Positions 37,501 to 46,777 of a DNA stretch of 64,000 nt are shown one piece after another. This stretch comes from an uncultured Roseateles sp. GTDB lineage: Bacteria; Pseudomonadota; Gammaproteobacteria; Burkholderiales; Burkholderiaceae_C. Each line of letters begins with the position of its first letter. Within the stretch, counting starts at the first letter, position 1. The DNA is taken from assembly GCF_945956965.1 (NCBI RefSeq), contig NZ_CAMFJS010000001.1:124001-188000 (forward strand). Reading direction: 5' to 3'. The notes beneath the pieces were generated by a model. It saw only the letters and a program-made list of their open reading frames with translations, did no database searches and was not told where the DNA came from. Made by a program: the position numbers and the translations under genes.

Positions 37501-38429
37501 GCGCGCAGCAAGCGTTGCAAGGCCGCCAGCACATGGAGCTGGGCATGCGCATCATCACAGGCAATCACCTGGCGCTGCGGCATGCTGCGCAGCCAGGTCA
37601 GCTGACGCTTGGCCAGTTGACGTGTGGCGGCTGTGCCGCGTTCCACCAGGGTAGAGAAATCGCCGCTTTCCAGCGATTCCCAGGTCTGCCGGTAACCCAC
37701 GCAGCGCATCGAGGGCAAATCTGCCGTCAGATCACCGCGTGCGCGCAGCGCTTTGACTTCGTCCACCAGGCCTGCGTCCAGCATTTGCGCGAAGCGCTGA
37801 TCCAGGCGCTTATGCAGCCAGGCGCGGTCTTGCGGTTCCAGCGACAGCAAAGGCCAGTTGACGCCTTCGCTGCGGCTTTGGTGCAGTTCGCTCATGGGCC
37901 GGCCGCTCAAAATGCAGACCTCCAATGCGCGCTGGATGCGTTGCGAATCAGCAGGAGCCAGGCGAGCGGCCGTAACGGGGTCAAGTCTTGCCAACTCGGC
38001 GTGCATGGCCGGCCAGCCCTGCTGCGCGGCGCGCGCATCCAGCTCGGCACGCAAGGCCTCATCGGCCTGCGGCATGGCACTCAAGCCCTCGAACAAGGCC
38101 TTGAAGTAAAGCATGGTGCCGCCCACCAGCAGGGGCAGGCGCCCACGCGCCAAGATCTCCTCGGCCAAGCTGCGCGCCGAAGCGACGAATTGCGCGGCCG
38201 AATAGGCCTCGGTGGGCTCGATGATGTCGATCAAATGATGCGGCACCAAGGCCTGCTCGGCGGCAGAGGGCTTGGCGGTGCCGATGTCCATGCCGCGGTA
38301 GACCAGGGCCGAATCGACGCTGATGATTTCCACCGGCAAGACCTCGGCAATCGCCAGCGCCGCCGCTGTCTTGCCGCTGCCCGTGGGCCCGGCCAGACAC
38401 ACCGGGCCTTTGATTGGGGTCAGAGTCAT
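37497..38429 (-). CDS. miaA: tRNA dimethylallyltransferase MiaA
   Basis: MiaA transfers a dimethylallyl group to A37 of tRNAs reading UNN codons. The 310-residue protein has P-loop [11 protein letters not shown] near 14-24, [19 protein letters not shown] with the substrate-binding Asp, [25 protein letters not shown], and [17 protein letters not shown] near the end. It lies directly after the rluF-like gene with no gap and downstream of mutL, echoing the mutL-miaA order of many proteobacteria. Confidence 0.96.
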   Translation of the reverse strand: MTLTPIKGPVCLAGPTGSGKTAAALAIAEVLPVEIISVDSALVYRGMDIGTAKPSAAEQALVPHHLIDIIEPTEAYSAAQFVASARSLAEEILARGRLPLLVGGTMLYFKALFEGLSAMPQADEALRAELDARAAQQGWPAMHAELARLDPVTAARLAPADSQRIQRALEVCILSGRPMSELHQSRSEGVNWPLLSLEPQDRAWLHKRLDQRFAQMLDAGLVDEVKALRARGDLTADLPSMRCVGYRQTWESLESGDFSTLVERGTAATRQLAKRQLTWLRSMPQRQVIACDDAHAQLHVLAALQRLLRA

Positions 38430-40445
38430 TTAATCAAACTTCTCCCAAGGCGTCAGGAAGCGCCATTGGCCCACCGGCAAGTTGCCGAGATTGATGCGGC
38501 CGATACGCACGCGCTTGAGCCCCACCACCTTCAGGCCCACTTGCTCGCACATGCGGCGGATCTGGCGCTTGCGGCCTTCGCGCAGCACAAAGCGCAGCTG
38601 GTCTTCGTTCTGCCAGCTGACCTTGGCCGGCTTGAGCTTGACGCCGTCCAGTTCCAGCCCATGCTGCAGCAGGGCCAGATCGGCGGCGGGCAGCAAGCTG
38701 CTGGTGTCGACCTTGGGCGCGCCTTCGGCCGGAGCCGCGGGGGCGGACTGGCCGTCGCGGCCGTGGTATTCCACCCGCACCAGATACTCTTTCTCGATGA
38801 TGGAGTCTTCACCGATCAGCAGCTTGGCGATGCGGCCGTCTTGTGTCAGCACCAGCAGGCCGGTGGAGTCGATGTCCAGCCGGCCGGCGGGCGCCAGGCC
38901 ACGGCTGTGGCCGATGTGGTATTTGATGCCCGAAGGGTCTTCGGCCCAGTGGTTGTCGGACTTGATCAGGGTCGCCGCGTTCTCGTAGCCGTCTTCGGCC
39001 TGGCCGGAGACATAGCCGATGGGCTTGTTGATCAGGATGGTGACACGCTTGGCTTGCTCTTTGTTGGCGAGTTGGTCGATTTCGATCTTGGCGTCGGGGC
39101 TGACGCGCTGACCCAAAACGGCTAACTTGCCATCCACACGCACCCAGCCGGCCGCAATCCACTCGTCCGCTTCGCGGCGCGAGGCCATGCCCAGCAAGCC
39201 CATTTGTTTGGACAGGCGCAGGCCTTCGCTATTGGCGTCGCTGCGCAGAATGCGCTCATCGTCGCCATCGTCCTCGTCGTCATCGGCGCTGTCGCCGAGC
39301 TGGCGGCGCAGTTTGGCCGCTGCTTCACGCAGATGTTCGGGCAGGTTCTGGCCGGCGCGCTCTGCAGCGCTGGGGCCGCGCGGCGTCGGGTTGGGGCGTT
39401 GCTGGCCGTAGGCGGGGCGTTGCTCAAAGCGCTGGCCGCCTTGGTTGAAACCGCCGCCACCGTCGCGGCGGAAATTGTCATCCGGGCGCGGGCCGCTGGC
39501 GCGGCGCTGGTCCTGGCGCTGGTCGCGGTGGCCGTCACGGCGTGGGTCAAAGGCCGGGCGGGCGTCACCGCGCGGTCCGGGGTTGAAGCTATTGCCGTCG
39601 CGGCGTTGGCCGCCTTGATCGGCCGGGCCACGATAGTCGCGCGAATCACGTGAATCGCGCGAATCCCAATGCCCGCGGTTGTCCCGCGGATCAGCCGGCG
39701 AGCGCCCGTAGTTGCCTTGACCCTGACCTTGGTAGCCGCCTTGATGGCCGTGCTGCGGGCGGCGCTCGTCAAAGCGCGGACGCTCGTCGCGCTGGCCATA
39801 GCCACCGGCACCGCGTGGGCCGCCGTGGCCCATGCCTTGCGCGGGGCCTTGCAATCTGTGCGGTCCTTGTGAGTAAGGCCTGTCTTGGCGCTGGCCTTGG
39901 TAGCCGCCGGGGCGGCGATCCTCAAAGCGCGGGCCATCGTCGCGCGATGGGTAGCCACCGCCGGACGGGCGTCCGTCTCGCTGGGGGTACTGCTCACGCG
40001 GGCCGCCATGCGACTGCGGGCCGCGCGGGCCACGTGCGTCACGCTCGTTCGGGCGACCGAAGTTGCCTCCACCCGCGCCGCCCTGGGGCCCACGCTGGGC
40101 GTAGGGGCCGGATGGGGCACCGTCACGACGGGCGGGGCGGCGCTCTTCAAAACGCGGGCCCTCATCACGCCCTGTGCGGGCAGGGCGATCGCCGCCATGT
40201 GATCCCTGCGGACCGTGCGGACCATGCGAACCACGGGGGCCTTCGCTGCGCGGGCCGCCGTGGGGGCGCTGCTGCTCGTACTGCGCCTGACGCTCCTGGC
40301 GTTCCGACTGGGCACGCTCCAGGCTTTGGCGCGGACGCGACAAGCCCTTGCCGCGAATCGGCGCACGCTTCTCGCCATCGGCATTGCGGGATCTGCTGGA
40401 ACCGGGCGGGCCTGCATTTTTCTTATTGAGTTTCAAAGTGGCCAT
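38430..40445 (-). CDS. rluF: 23S rRNA pseudouridine synthase, RluF-like, with long RG-rich N-terminal region
   Basis: The last 290 or so of 671 residues form a normal RsuA-type synthase: an S4 domain ([21 protein letters not shown]) and the catalytic domain with Asp524 in [21 protein letters not shown]-like [14 protein letters not shown] points to the RluF branch (pseudouridine 2604 of 23S rRNA). The first 370 residues are low complexity, rich in Arg, Gly, Asp, Gln and Pro, with many RG/GPR/RD steps and no hydrophobic core. I chose the ATG at 40443-40445; a GTG precedes it. GGAGG lies upstream. It abuts miaA. Confidence 0.85.
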   Translation of the reverse strand: MATLKLNKKNAGPPGSSRSRNADGEKRAPIRGKGLSRPRQSLERAQSERQERQAQYEQQRPHGGPRSEGPRGSHGPHGPQGSHGGDRPARTGRDEGPRFEERRPARRDGAPSGPYAQRGPQGGAGGGNFGRPNERDARGPRGPQSHGGPREQYPQRDGRPSGGGYPSRDDGPRFEDRRPGGYQGQRQDRPYSQGPHRLQGPAQGMGHGGPRGAGGYGQRDERPRFDERRPQHGHQGGYQGQGQGNYGRSPADPRDNRGHWDSRDSRDSRDYRGPADQGGQRRDGNSFNPGPRGDARPAFDPRRDGHRDQRQDQRRASGPRPDDNFRRDGGGGFNQGGQRFEQRPAYGQQRPNPTPRGPSAAERAGQNLPEHLREAAAKLRRQLGDSADDDEDDGDDERILRSDANSEGLRLSKQMGLLGMASRREADEWIAAGWVRVDGKLAVLGQRVSPDAKIEIDQLANKEQAKRVTILINKPIGYVSGQAEDGYENAATLIKSDNHWAEDPSGIKYHIGHSRGLAPAGRLDIDSTGLLVLTQDGRIAKLLIGEDSIIEKEYLVRVEYHGRDGQSAPAAPAEGAPKVDTSSLLPAADLALLQHGLELDGVKLKPAKVSWQNEDQLRFVLREGRKRQIRRMCEQVGLKVVGLKRVRIGRINLGNLPVGQWRFLTPWEKFD

Positions 40446-40508
40446 CACGCCTCCGGGGTTTCCATCATCACAAAGAACAATATACGCAGAACAGCTGAAT
40501 AGAAAAGT

Positions 40509-42482
40509 TCAACGTCCGCGCAAAAACAGGGCATCCAACTCGCGCATGCTCAGTTGGCGCCAGGTGGGTCGACCATGGTTGCATTGGTCGGCTCGCTCGG
40601 TGCGCTCCATATCGCGCAGCAAGGCATTCATTTCATCTAGATTCAATTGCCGATTGGCGCGCACGGCGCCGTGGCAGGCCATGGTGGCCAAAATTTCATG
40701 CTGGGCGCGCTCAATCGCATGGCTGGCATCGAATTGACTCAGCTCGGCCAATACATTGCGCACCAAATCGACCACATCACCGCCGCTCAGCGCGGCCGGG
40801 CGTGCGCGCACGGCCAACATCTTGGCCGACAGCGGGGCCACATCCAGGCCCAGACGCTCCAGCGTGGCCGCATGGGCTTCTGCCGTGGCGATCTCAGTGG
40901 CGGTGGCCGCAAAGGTCACCGGAATCAGCAGGGGCTGAGACTCGATGGCGGCCGCCCCCAGGCTGGCTTTGAGGCGCTCATACACCACCCGCTCGTGGGC
41001 GGCGTGCATATCGACGATCACCAGGCCTTGGGCGTTTTCGGCCAGCACATAAACGCCTTGGATTTGCGCGATGGCACGGCCCAGGGGCCAGGCGTGGTCG
41101 GGCAGGGCTGCTGCTGCGGCGGTGTTGGCCGCGGGTGCGGCGTTTGCTCCAAGCGTCTGCGTATTCAAGCTGCCGCTGAAATCACGGCCGCCAAACAGCG
41201 TGGCGGCTTCGGCCAGGGCCAAGCCGGTTTGCTGCGAGTTGTGAATCGGTGCGCGCCAGTCGCTGGGGGCCTGAGCCTGCGCAGTTGTTGCGGCATAGGC
41301 CGGGGCAGCGGGCTCTTGCACCTGCGGGGCATTGGCGGCGAACCAGGCGGGCGGGTTGCCGGGGCTGGGTCGCTGGCCCGGCGCGGTGGCGGCTGCCAGT
41401 TGCGCGGCTTGCAGATCAGCCGCCACAGGGCTAGCTGCCGCAGGCTCGCTGCTGCGTGACAGGGCCAGGGCGTCTTGCACTGCGTAGCGCACACGTTGGT
41501 GAATCTCGCGGCCATCGCGAAAACGCACCTCGATCTTGGTGGGATGCACGTTCACATCCACCCGGTCGGGCGCGATGTCGATGAAGAGCACATAGCAGGG
41601 CTGGCGATGGCCGTGCAGCACATCTTCGTAGGCGGAACGGATGCCGTGGGCGATCAGCTTGTCGCGCACATAGCGGCCATTCACATAGACGTACTGCATA
41701 TCGGCGCGGCTGCGTGCAGCCTCGGGCAGGCCTGCGCGGCCGTAAATGCGCAGTGGGCCGGTTTCGGCAAAAACGGCGCGGCTTTCGGCCATGAATTCTT
41801 CGCCCAGCACATCGCGCAGGCGGGATTCGGAGCTGCCCGCGCGCCACTGTTCAACCAGCTTGCCCTCATGCCAGACCGTGAAACCTACATCCGGCCGAGC
41901 CAAGGCATGGCGGCGTACCGATTCGACACAATGCGCCAGCTCGGTGGCATCGGTCTTCAAGAACTTGCGCCGCGCCGGCGTGCTGAAAAAGAGTTCGCGC
42001 ACTTCGACGGATGTGCCACGGGCCCGCGCAGCCGGTTGCAATTCGCCTGAGCGGGCGTCCAGGCGGTGAGCGTGCGGGGCGCCTTCGAAGCGGCTCGACA
42101 CGGCCATTTCGGCCACCGAGGAAATGGCGGCCAGCGCCTCGCCCCGAAAACCCATGGTGGAAACCGATTCCAACTCATCCAGCGAGCGGATCTTGCTGGT
42201 GGCATGGCGTTTGAGCGCCAGCGGCAGTTCCTCGTACGGGATGCCCAGGCCGTCGTCTTCCACCACCACGCTGCGCACGCCGCCGGCCATCAGCTTGACC
42301 TGAATCTGGGTGCCGCCAGCATCCAGCGCGTTGTCCACCAACTCGCGCACAACAGAAGCCGGGCGCTCCACCACCTCACCGGCGGCGATTTGGCTGATCA
42401 GTTCATCGGGAAGTTCGCGGATGGCGCGGCGCGGCTCAGCGGCGGCGGCGGGCGCCCTTTCGGGAGCGCAGGAGGAATTCAT
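40509..42482 (-). CDS. mutL: DNA mismatch repair protein MutL
   Basis: The 657-residue protein has the GHKL ATPase (IAAGEVVERPASVVRELVDNALDAGGT, DDGLGI, KHATSKI, TMGFRGEALAAISSV). A Pro/Ala-rich linker and a C-terminal domain follow. The C-terminal domain contains DMHAAHERVVYE from Asp491, a match to the DQHA(x)2E(x)4E endonuclease motif, and CNHGRPT near the end. It is therefore probably a nicking MutL of the kind found in bacteria without MutH. I chose ATG 42482; an in-frame start at 42539 adds 19 unconserved residues. Confidence 0.95.
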   Translation of the reverse strand: MNSSCAPERAPAAAAEPRRAIRELPDELISQIAAGEVVERPASVVRELVDNALDAGGTQIQVKLMAGGVRSVVVEDDGLGIPYEELPLALKRHATSKIRSLDELESVSTMGFRGEALAAISSVAEMAVSSRFEGAPHAHRLDARSGELQPAARARGTSVEVRELFFSTPARRKFLKTDATELAHCVESVRRHALARPDVGFTVWHEGKLVEQWRAGSSESRLRDVLGEEFMAESRAVFAETGPLRIYGRAGLPEAARSRADMQYVYVNGRYVRDKLIAHGIRSAYEDVLHGHRQPCYVLFIDIAPDRVDVNVHPTKIEVRFRDGREIHQRVRYAVQDALALSRSSEPAAASPVAADLQAAQLAAATAPGQRPSPGNPPAWFAANAPQVQEPAAPAYAATTAQAQAPSDWRAPIHNSQQTGLALAEAATLFGGRDFSGSLNTQTLGANAAPAANTAAAAALPDHAWPLGRAIAQIQGVYVLAENAQGLVIVDMHAAHERVVYERLKASLGAAAIESQPLLIPVTFAATATEIATAEAHAATLERLGLDVAPLSAKMLAVRARPAALSGGDVVDLVRNVLAELSQFDASHAIERAQHEILATMACHGAVRANRQLNLDEMNALLRDMERTERADQCNHGRPTWRQLSMRELDALFLRGR

Positions 42483-42750
42483 GGGCCTGATTGTAGAAGG
42501 GCGCGGCGGGGAATCGGGTTTTACTCTAAGGTGGCGCACTGGCTAGCGTGCCGAATTCGCCAGTAAATCCTGCCCAAGAGGCCGCGTGCACGTGGCTAGG
42601 CCGTAAAAAATGAGCTGATACCGGGGGAAATGCTTGCCGCCAGTTGCACCACCAGCGCCCAGCGCCTCTTGCTCCGGCCCTGCTTCGTGTGCGATTCGCA
42701 ATGCGCTGCTTGATTCCGCTTGCAATGCCAGACCCGCATAATGCGCGCCC

Positions 42751-43401
42751 ATGGAACTCATCAGCTTTCTCATTGACTTCATCGTCCACGTCGATCGGCA
42801 TATTGCTGATTTTGTTCAGGCCTATGGCATGTGGGTGTATGCCTTGCTGTTCTTGATCGTCTTCGTCGAGACCGGCTTGGTGGTGATGCCTTTTTTGCCT
42901 GGCGATTCGCTGCTTTTTGTGGTCGGCACCTTGTGCGGTGCGGGGCTGATGAATCTGCCGCTCTCGATCGCGGTGCTGCTGGTGGCGGCCATTCTGGGCG
43001 ACCAGTGCAATTACCTGATCGGGCGCTACTTCGGCCCCAAGGTGTTTCAGTGGGGGCAATCGCGCTTTTTCAATAAGCGCGCTTTCGACACCGCGCATGA
43101 GTTCTACGAGCGCAACGGCGGCATCACCATCGTGATCGCGCGCTTCATGCCTTTTGTGCGTACCTTTGCGCCCTTTGTGGCCGGCGTGGCGGCGATGAGC
43201 CGGGGCAAGTTCACCGCCTACAACATCGGTGGCGCCCTGCTGTGGGTGGTGGGCATCACCTCGATTGGCTTTGCCTTTGGCAATGTGCCTTGGGTGAAGG
43301 GCAATCTGGAAAAGATCATCTGGGCCATGATCATCGTGCCTGGCCTGATTGCCATCGTCGGCGGCTGGCGGGCCAGCCGGCAGAAGAAGCCGGCGGCTTA
43401 A
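42751..43401 (+). CDS. dedA: DedA-family membrane protein
   Basis: The 216-residue protein has the DedA/SNARE-associated layout: GMWVYALLFLIVFVETGLVVMPFLPGDSLLFVVG, a central LGDQCNYLIGRYFGPK segment, and the family motif IARFMPFVRTFAPFVAGVAAMSR. Four to six membrane segments are visible. DedA proteins support membrane homeostasis; some flip undecaprenyl phosphate or phosphatidylethanolamine. A CATAAT box lies close to the ATG. The 268-base gap to mutL holds no gene that I can support. Confidence 0.9.
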   Translation: MELISFLIDFIVHVDRHIADFVQAYGMWVYALLFLIVFVETGLVVMPFLPGDSLLFVVGTLCGAGLMNLPLSIAVLLVAAILGDQCNYLIGRYFGPKVFQWGQSRFFNKRAFDTAHEFYERNGGITIVIARFMPFVRTFAPFVAGVAAMSRGKFTAYNIGGALLWVVGITSIGFAFGNVPWVKGNLEKIIWAMIIVPGLIAIVGGWRASRQKKPAA

Positions 43402-43417
43402 GCTGCACGAAGCTGAG

Positions 43418-43450
43418 TGGGGCAGGGCAAAGAGCCCGCCCCATTTTTTT
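43418..43450 (+). terminator. Intrinsic terminator of dedA
   Basis: TGGGGC-A-GGGC pairs with GCCC-GCCCCA (43418-43428 and 43434-43443, one bulge) over an AAAGA loop and is followed by seven T residues. It lies between the convergent dedA and amidase genes. Confidence 0.9.
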
Positions 43451-43456
43451 CTTGCG

Positions 43457-45097
43457 TCAGGACAAGGGCCGATGGCGTGCCAGCGGCGGATTCTTCGCGA
43501 AATAGCGCGCAATGCCGGTGGCCAGGGCTGCCACCAGCTGGGCCTGGTAGTCCGGGTCGCGTAGCTTGGCTTCTTCCTCAGGGTTAGAGATAAAGGCCGT
43601 TTCCACCAGGATGGACGGCACATCCGGCGCCTTCAGCACCGCAAATCCCGCTTGCTCCACCGCACGCTTGTGCAGATTGCCGACCCGGCCGATTTGCCCC
43701 AACACTTCGGAGCCGAGTTTGAGGCTGTCCTTGATCTGGGCGGCCGTGCTCATATCCAGCAAGGCTTTGAGCACATGGGCGTCTTTGACGGCGGTGTTGA
43801 TATTGACCCCGCCGACCAGATCGGCCGCGTTTTCCTTATTCGCCATCCAGCGCGCGGTCTGGCTGCTGGCCGCGCCATCGCTGAGCGCAAATACCGAGGC
43901 GCCGCGCGCCTTGGGCGTGACGAAGGCATCCGCGTGGATGGACACGAATAAATCGGCCTGCACCCGGCGCGCCTTGCGCACCCGCTCCTGCAGCGGCACG
44001 AAGAAGTCCGCATCGCGGGTCAGCATGACGCGGATATTCGGGTTGCTGTTGAGCCGATCACGCAGCTGCAAAGCCACGGCCAAGACCACATCTTTTTCCC
44101 GCAAGCCCGTGGGGCCGATGGCGCCGGGGTCTTCACCGCCATGGCCGGGGTCCAGGGCGATGACGATCAGGCGGTCCAGCTTGGCTTGCGCCAGGCTGGT
44201 TTCGGCGGCCGTGATGGCGGGTGGACTGGTGGCCGGGGGCAGCAGAGGCGGCGGGGGCACTGGCGTTTGTACCGGGCCGACAGTGGCTGCAGCCGAGGAT
44301 GCTGCCGGCGCGCTTGGCTTGGCTGGGCCGGTGGTGTTACTGCTACCGCCCGGGATGGGGACGGGCAAGGGGACAGGCGCAGTTGCCACCGGCACGGCAA
44401 CCGACTTGGGCTTGTCGATGCGCGCGATCAACTCACCCAAGGCGTCCTGCACCGATTGGGCGGCGGCCGACTCAGCTTGTTCTTTCTCGCGAATCAAGGC
44501 CAGCAATGGGTCGGTTTCAACCTTGGGATAAAGGTCAAACACCAGGCGATTCTGATAGGCCGCCACCGGCGCCAAGGTAAAGATCTGCGGCGCTACCGGC
44601 TGCTTCAAGTCCAGCACGATGCGCACCACGCGCGGCCGGTTCTGGCCCACGCGCACACCGGCGATGAAGGGGTCATCGGCCTTGACCTTGCCCAGCAACT
44701 CGCGTAAGCCGGGGCTGAGCTCCAGGCCTTCCACATCGATCACGAGGCGATCCGGCGCCTCCACCACAAAGTGCTGGGCGGCCAGAGGTTTGTCGGACTC
44801 CAGCGTGACCCGGGTGTAGGCATCAGCCGGCCACACGCGCACGGCCACGATATTGCTATTGCCGCCCGCTGCGTGGCTGGCAGCGGGGCTGGTGTTGGCG
44901 GGGGCGGGCGGCGCCGCTGGCGCAGGCGGGGGAACAGGCGCAGGCTTGGTCGGCAGTGGCGCCAAGCTCCCGTCACCATTGCCGGCGGCTGGCTTGGGCT
45001 TGGCCAGCACCTGCGGCGCGCGCAGCAGCAAAACCAGGGAGCCCATGGCGCGCAAGGCGGCGCGGCGCTGGCGTTTCATCTCCGCTGAGCGAGTCAA
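43457..45097 (-). CDS. amiC: N-acetylmuramoyl-L-alanine amidase, AmiC type
   Basis: The zinc amidase cleaves the peptide from muramic acid during cell separation. The 546-residue protein has a signal with an RR pair (QRRAALRAMGSLVLLL; Tat export is plausible, as for E. coli AmiC), a Pro/Ala linker, an AMIN domain (about 80-185) and a second long linker. The amidase_3 domain carries DPGHGGEDPGA, SIHADAF and LVETAFISNPEEE, which supply the zinc ligands and catalytic Glu. It overlaps tsaE by ATGA. Confidence 0.94.
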   Translation of the reverse strand: MTRSAEMKRQRRAALRAMGSLVLLLRAPQVLAKPKPAAGNGDGSLAPLPTKPAPVPPPAPAAPPAPANTSPAASHAAGGNSNIVAVRVWPADAYTRVTLESDKPLAAQHFVVEAPDRLVIDVEGLELSPGLRELLGKVKADDPFIAGVRVGQNRPRVVRIVLDLKQPVAPQIFTLAPVAAYQNRLVFDLYPKVETDPLLALIREKEQAESAAAQSVQDALGELIARIDKPKSVAVPVATAPVPLPVPIPGGSSNTTGPAKPSAPAASSAAATVGPVQTPVPPPPLLPPATSPPAITAAETSLAQAKLDRLIVIALDPGHGGEDPGAIGPTGLREKDVVLAVALQLRDRLNSNPNIRVMLTRDADFFVPLQERVRKARRVQADLFVSIHADAFVTPKARGASVFALSDGAASSQTARWMANKENAADLVGGVNINTAVKDAHVLKALLDMSTAAQIKDSLKLGSEVLGQIGRVGNLHKRAVEQAGFAVLKAPDVPSILVETAFISNPEEEAKLRDPDYQAQLVAALATGIARYFAKNPPLARHRPLS

Positions 45098-45615
45098 GAC
45101 CTGACCCCCTGCTGTTGATCGAGCGCGGCCAGCAAGGCCAGGCCCGTGTCGGTGGCGGCTTGCAGGCTTACCGCGCGGCTATCGTCTTCGTTCACGTCCA
45201 GCCAGATCTGCAGGTCAGGCGTTGGCAACATGCCGGCGGCCTTCTCAGGCCATTCGCTGAGCTTGAGGCCGGGTGCGGCGAAGACATCGCGGAAGCCGGC
45301 GTCTTCCCACTCGCGCGGATCGTTGAAGCGGTAGAAGTCGAAATGGCTGGCGCAGCCCAATTCGGCAGAGAGTTCGTAGCTTTCCATCACCGCGTAGCTG
45401 GGGCTTTTGATGCGGCCCTCCACACCCAGGGCCCGCAGCAGGTGGCGCACCAAGCTGGTCTTGCCGGCGCCCAGGCTGCCGTGCAGTTCGATGCTGGCCG
45501 TCATCAGCGCGGGCTGGCGGCGCAAGGCGGCAGCCAATTGCTCGCAAAAGGCTTGGGTGGCGGCCTCATCGGGCCACTGCAGAAGGCGGGTTTCTAGAAT
45601 GCGCAAATGACGCAA
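45094..45615 (-). CDS. tsaE: tRNA threonylcarbamoyladenosine biosynthesis ATPase TsaE
   Basis: TsaE drives the TsaBCD complex that makes t6A37 in tRNAs. The protein has Walker A GSLGAGKTSLVRHLLRALG, SPSYAVMESYE, HFDFYRFNDPREWEDAGF and LKLSEWPEKAAGMLP, all typical. The start is unclear: the longest frame starts with TTG at 45613-45615 (173 residues), another TTG is at 45604-45606, and there is no ATG. Both overlap or touch the divergent queG ATG at 45607. The tsaE-amiC order is widespread in proteobacteria. Confidence 0.92.
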   Translation of the reverse strand: MRHLRILETRLLQWPDEAATQAFCEQLAAALRRQPALMTASIELHGSLGAGKTSLVRHLLRALGVEGRIKSPSYAVMESYELSAELGCASHFDFYRFNDPREWEDAGFRDVFAAPGLKLSEWPEKAAGMLPTPDLQIWLDVNEDDSRAVSLQAATDTGLALLAALDQQQGVRS

Positions 45616-46701
45616 GCTCCACGGACATTGAACGACAAAGAAATGCAGGCCTTGATGGGCCAGCTGCGCGCCTGGGCGCTTGAGTTGGGATTCTCACAGA
45701 TTGGCGTGGCCGATATTGATTTGTCCAGTGCCGAGCCCGGCTTGCAAGCCTGGCTGAGCGCCGGTTTCCACGGCAGCATGCACTATATGCAAGCCCATGG
45801 CCTCAAGCGTGCCCGGCCCGCCGAGCTGGTGCCCGGCACCGTGCGCGTGCTGACCGCCCGCATGGACTATTTGCCTCAGGATAGCCGCAGCGATTGGCAA
45901 GCCATGGAGTGGCAGGGTTTGCGCGATCCACAGCGCGCACAGCTGTCAATCTATGCCCGCGGCCGTGACTATCACAAGGTGTTGCGCAGCCGCCTGCAAA
46001 AGCTGGCCGAGCGCCTGGGCCAAAGCATTGGCCCTTTCGGTTACCGCGTCTTCACCGATTCCGCCCCGGTGCTGGAGGTGGAACTGGCCTCGCGCTCTGG
46101 CATTGGCTGGCGCGGCAAACATACCTTGACCCTGCACCGCGAGGCGGGCTCGATGTTTTTCTTGGGCGAGGTCTATCTGGATCTGCCGCTACCGCTGAGT
46201 GAGCCCGTTACCTCACATTGCGGCCAATGCCGCGCCTGCCTGGATGTGTGCCCGACCCAGGCCATCGTCGCGCCCTACCGGGTGGATGCGCGGCGCTGTA
46301 TCTCCTATCTAACGATCGAGCATGAGGGTGCCATTCCATTGGACCTGCGCCCGCTGATGGGCAACCGCATCTACGGCTGCGACGATTGCCAGCTGGCTTG
46401 CCCGTGGAACAAGTTTGCCGCCAAGGCGGTGGTGGCAGATTTTGATGCCCGACCCGAGCTGGACGGCGCCAGCTTGTTGCAGCTTTGGGGCTGGGACGAG
46501 GCGCAATTCCTGCGCCGCACCGAAGGCTCGGCCATACGCCGCATCGGCCATGCGCGTTGGCAGCGCAATCTGGCCGTTGCCATGGGCAATGCCTTGCGCC
46601 AGGGCGAGGACAAGGGGATTCGCGCCGCTTTACAGGCCGCGCGAGTGCAGGCCTCGGAGCTGCTGACCGAGCACATTGATTGGGCGCTGGCCCAGGGCTG
46701 A
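45607..46701 (+). CDS. queG: Epoxyqueuosine reductase QueG
   Basis: QueG performs the last step of queuosine synthesis in tRNA, using cobalamin and two 4Fe-4S clusters. The 364-residue protein has FHGSMHYM near 57, FTDSAPVLEVELASRSGIGWRGKHTLTLH with the catalytic Asp, then cluster motifs CGQCRACLDVCPTQAI and CGCDDCQLACPWNK-like YGCDDCQLACPW. The C-terminal helical part is complete. It is divergent from tsaE with overlapping start regions, an arrangement seen in many betaproteobacteria. Confidence 0.95.
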   Translation: MTQAPRTLNDKEMQALMGQLRAWALELGFSQIGVADIDLSSAEPGLQAWLSAGFHGSMHYMQAHGLKRARPAELVPGTVRVLTARMDYLPQDSRSDWQAMEWQGLRDPQRAQLSIYARGRDYHKVLRSRLQKLAERLGQSIGPFGYRVFTDSAPVLEVELASRSGIGWRGKHTLTLHREAGSMFFLGEVYLDLPLPLSEPVTSHCGQCRACLDVCPTQAIVAPYRVDARRCISYLTIEHEGAIPLDLRPLMGNRIYGCDDCQLACPWNKFAAKAVVADFDARPELDGASLLQLWGWDEAQFLRRTEGSAIRRIGHARWQRNLAVAMGNALRQGEDKGIRAALQAARVQASELLTEHIDWALAQG

Positions 46702-46777
46702 TTTGGCCCCAGCTTGGGTTTGCCCGTACCGAGCTGTCACCGCGCTGCGCTAGCATGGCCGCATTGGAGGTTTGACC

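Noticed and set aside
37515-39125. A 536-codon plus-strand frame opposite miaA and rluF
   Set aside because: It covers two clear minus-strand genes and has no signals of its own.
39122-40448. Long open frames on both strands opposite or out of frame with the N-terminal part of the rluF gene
   Set aside because: They arise from the GC-rich, repetitive Arg/Gly-coding sequence; their translations are low complexity, have no ribosome sites, and the rluF frame continues without a break into a clear enzyme domain.
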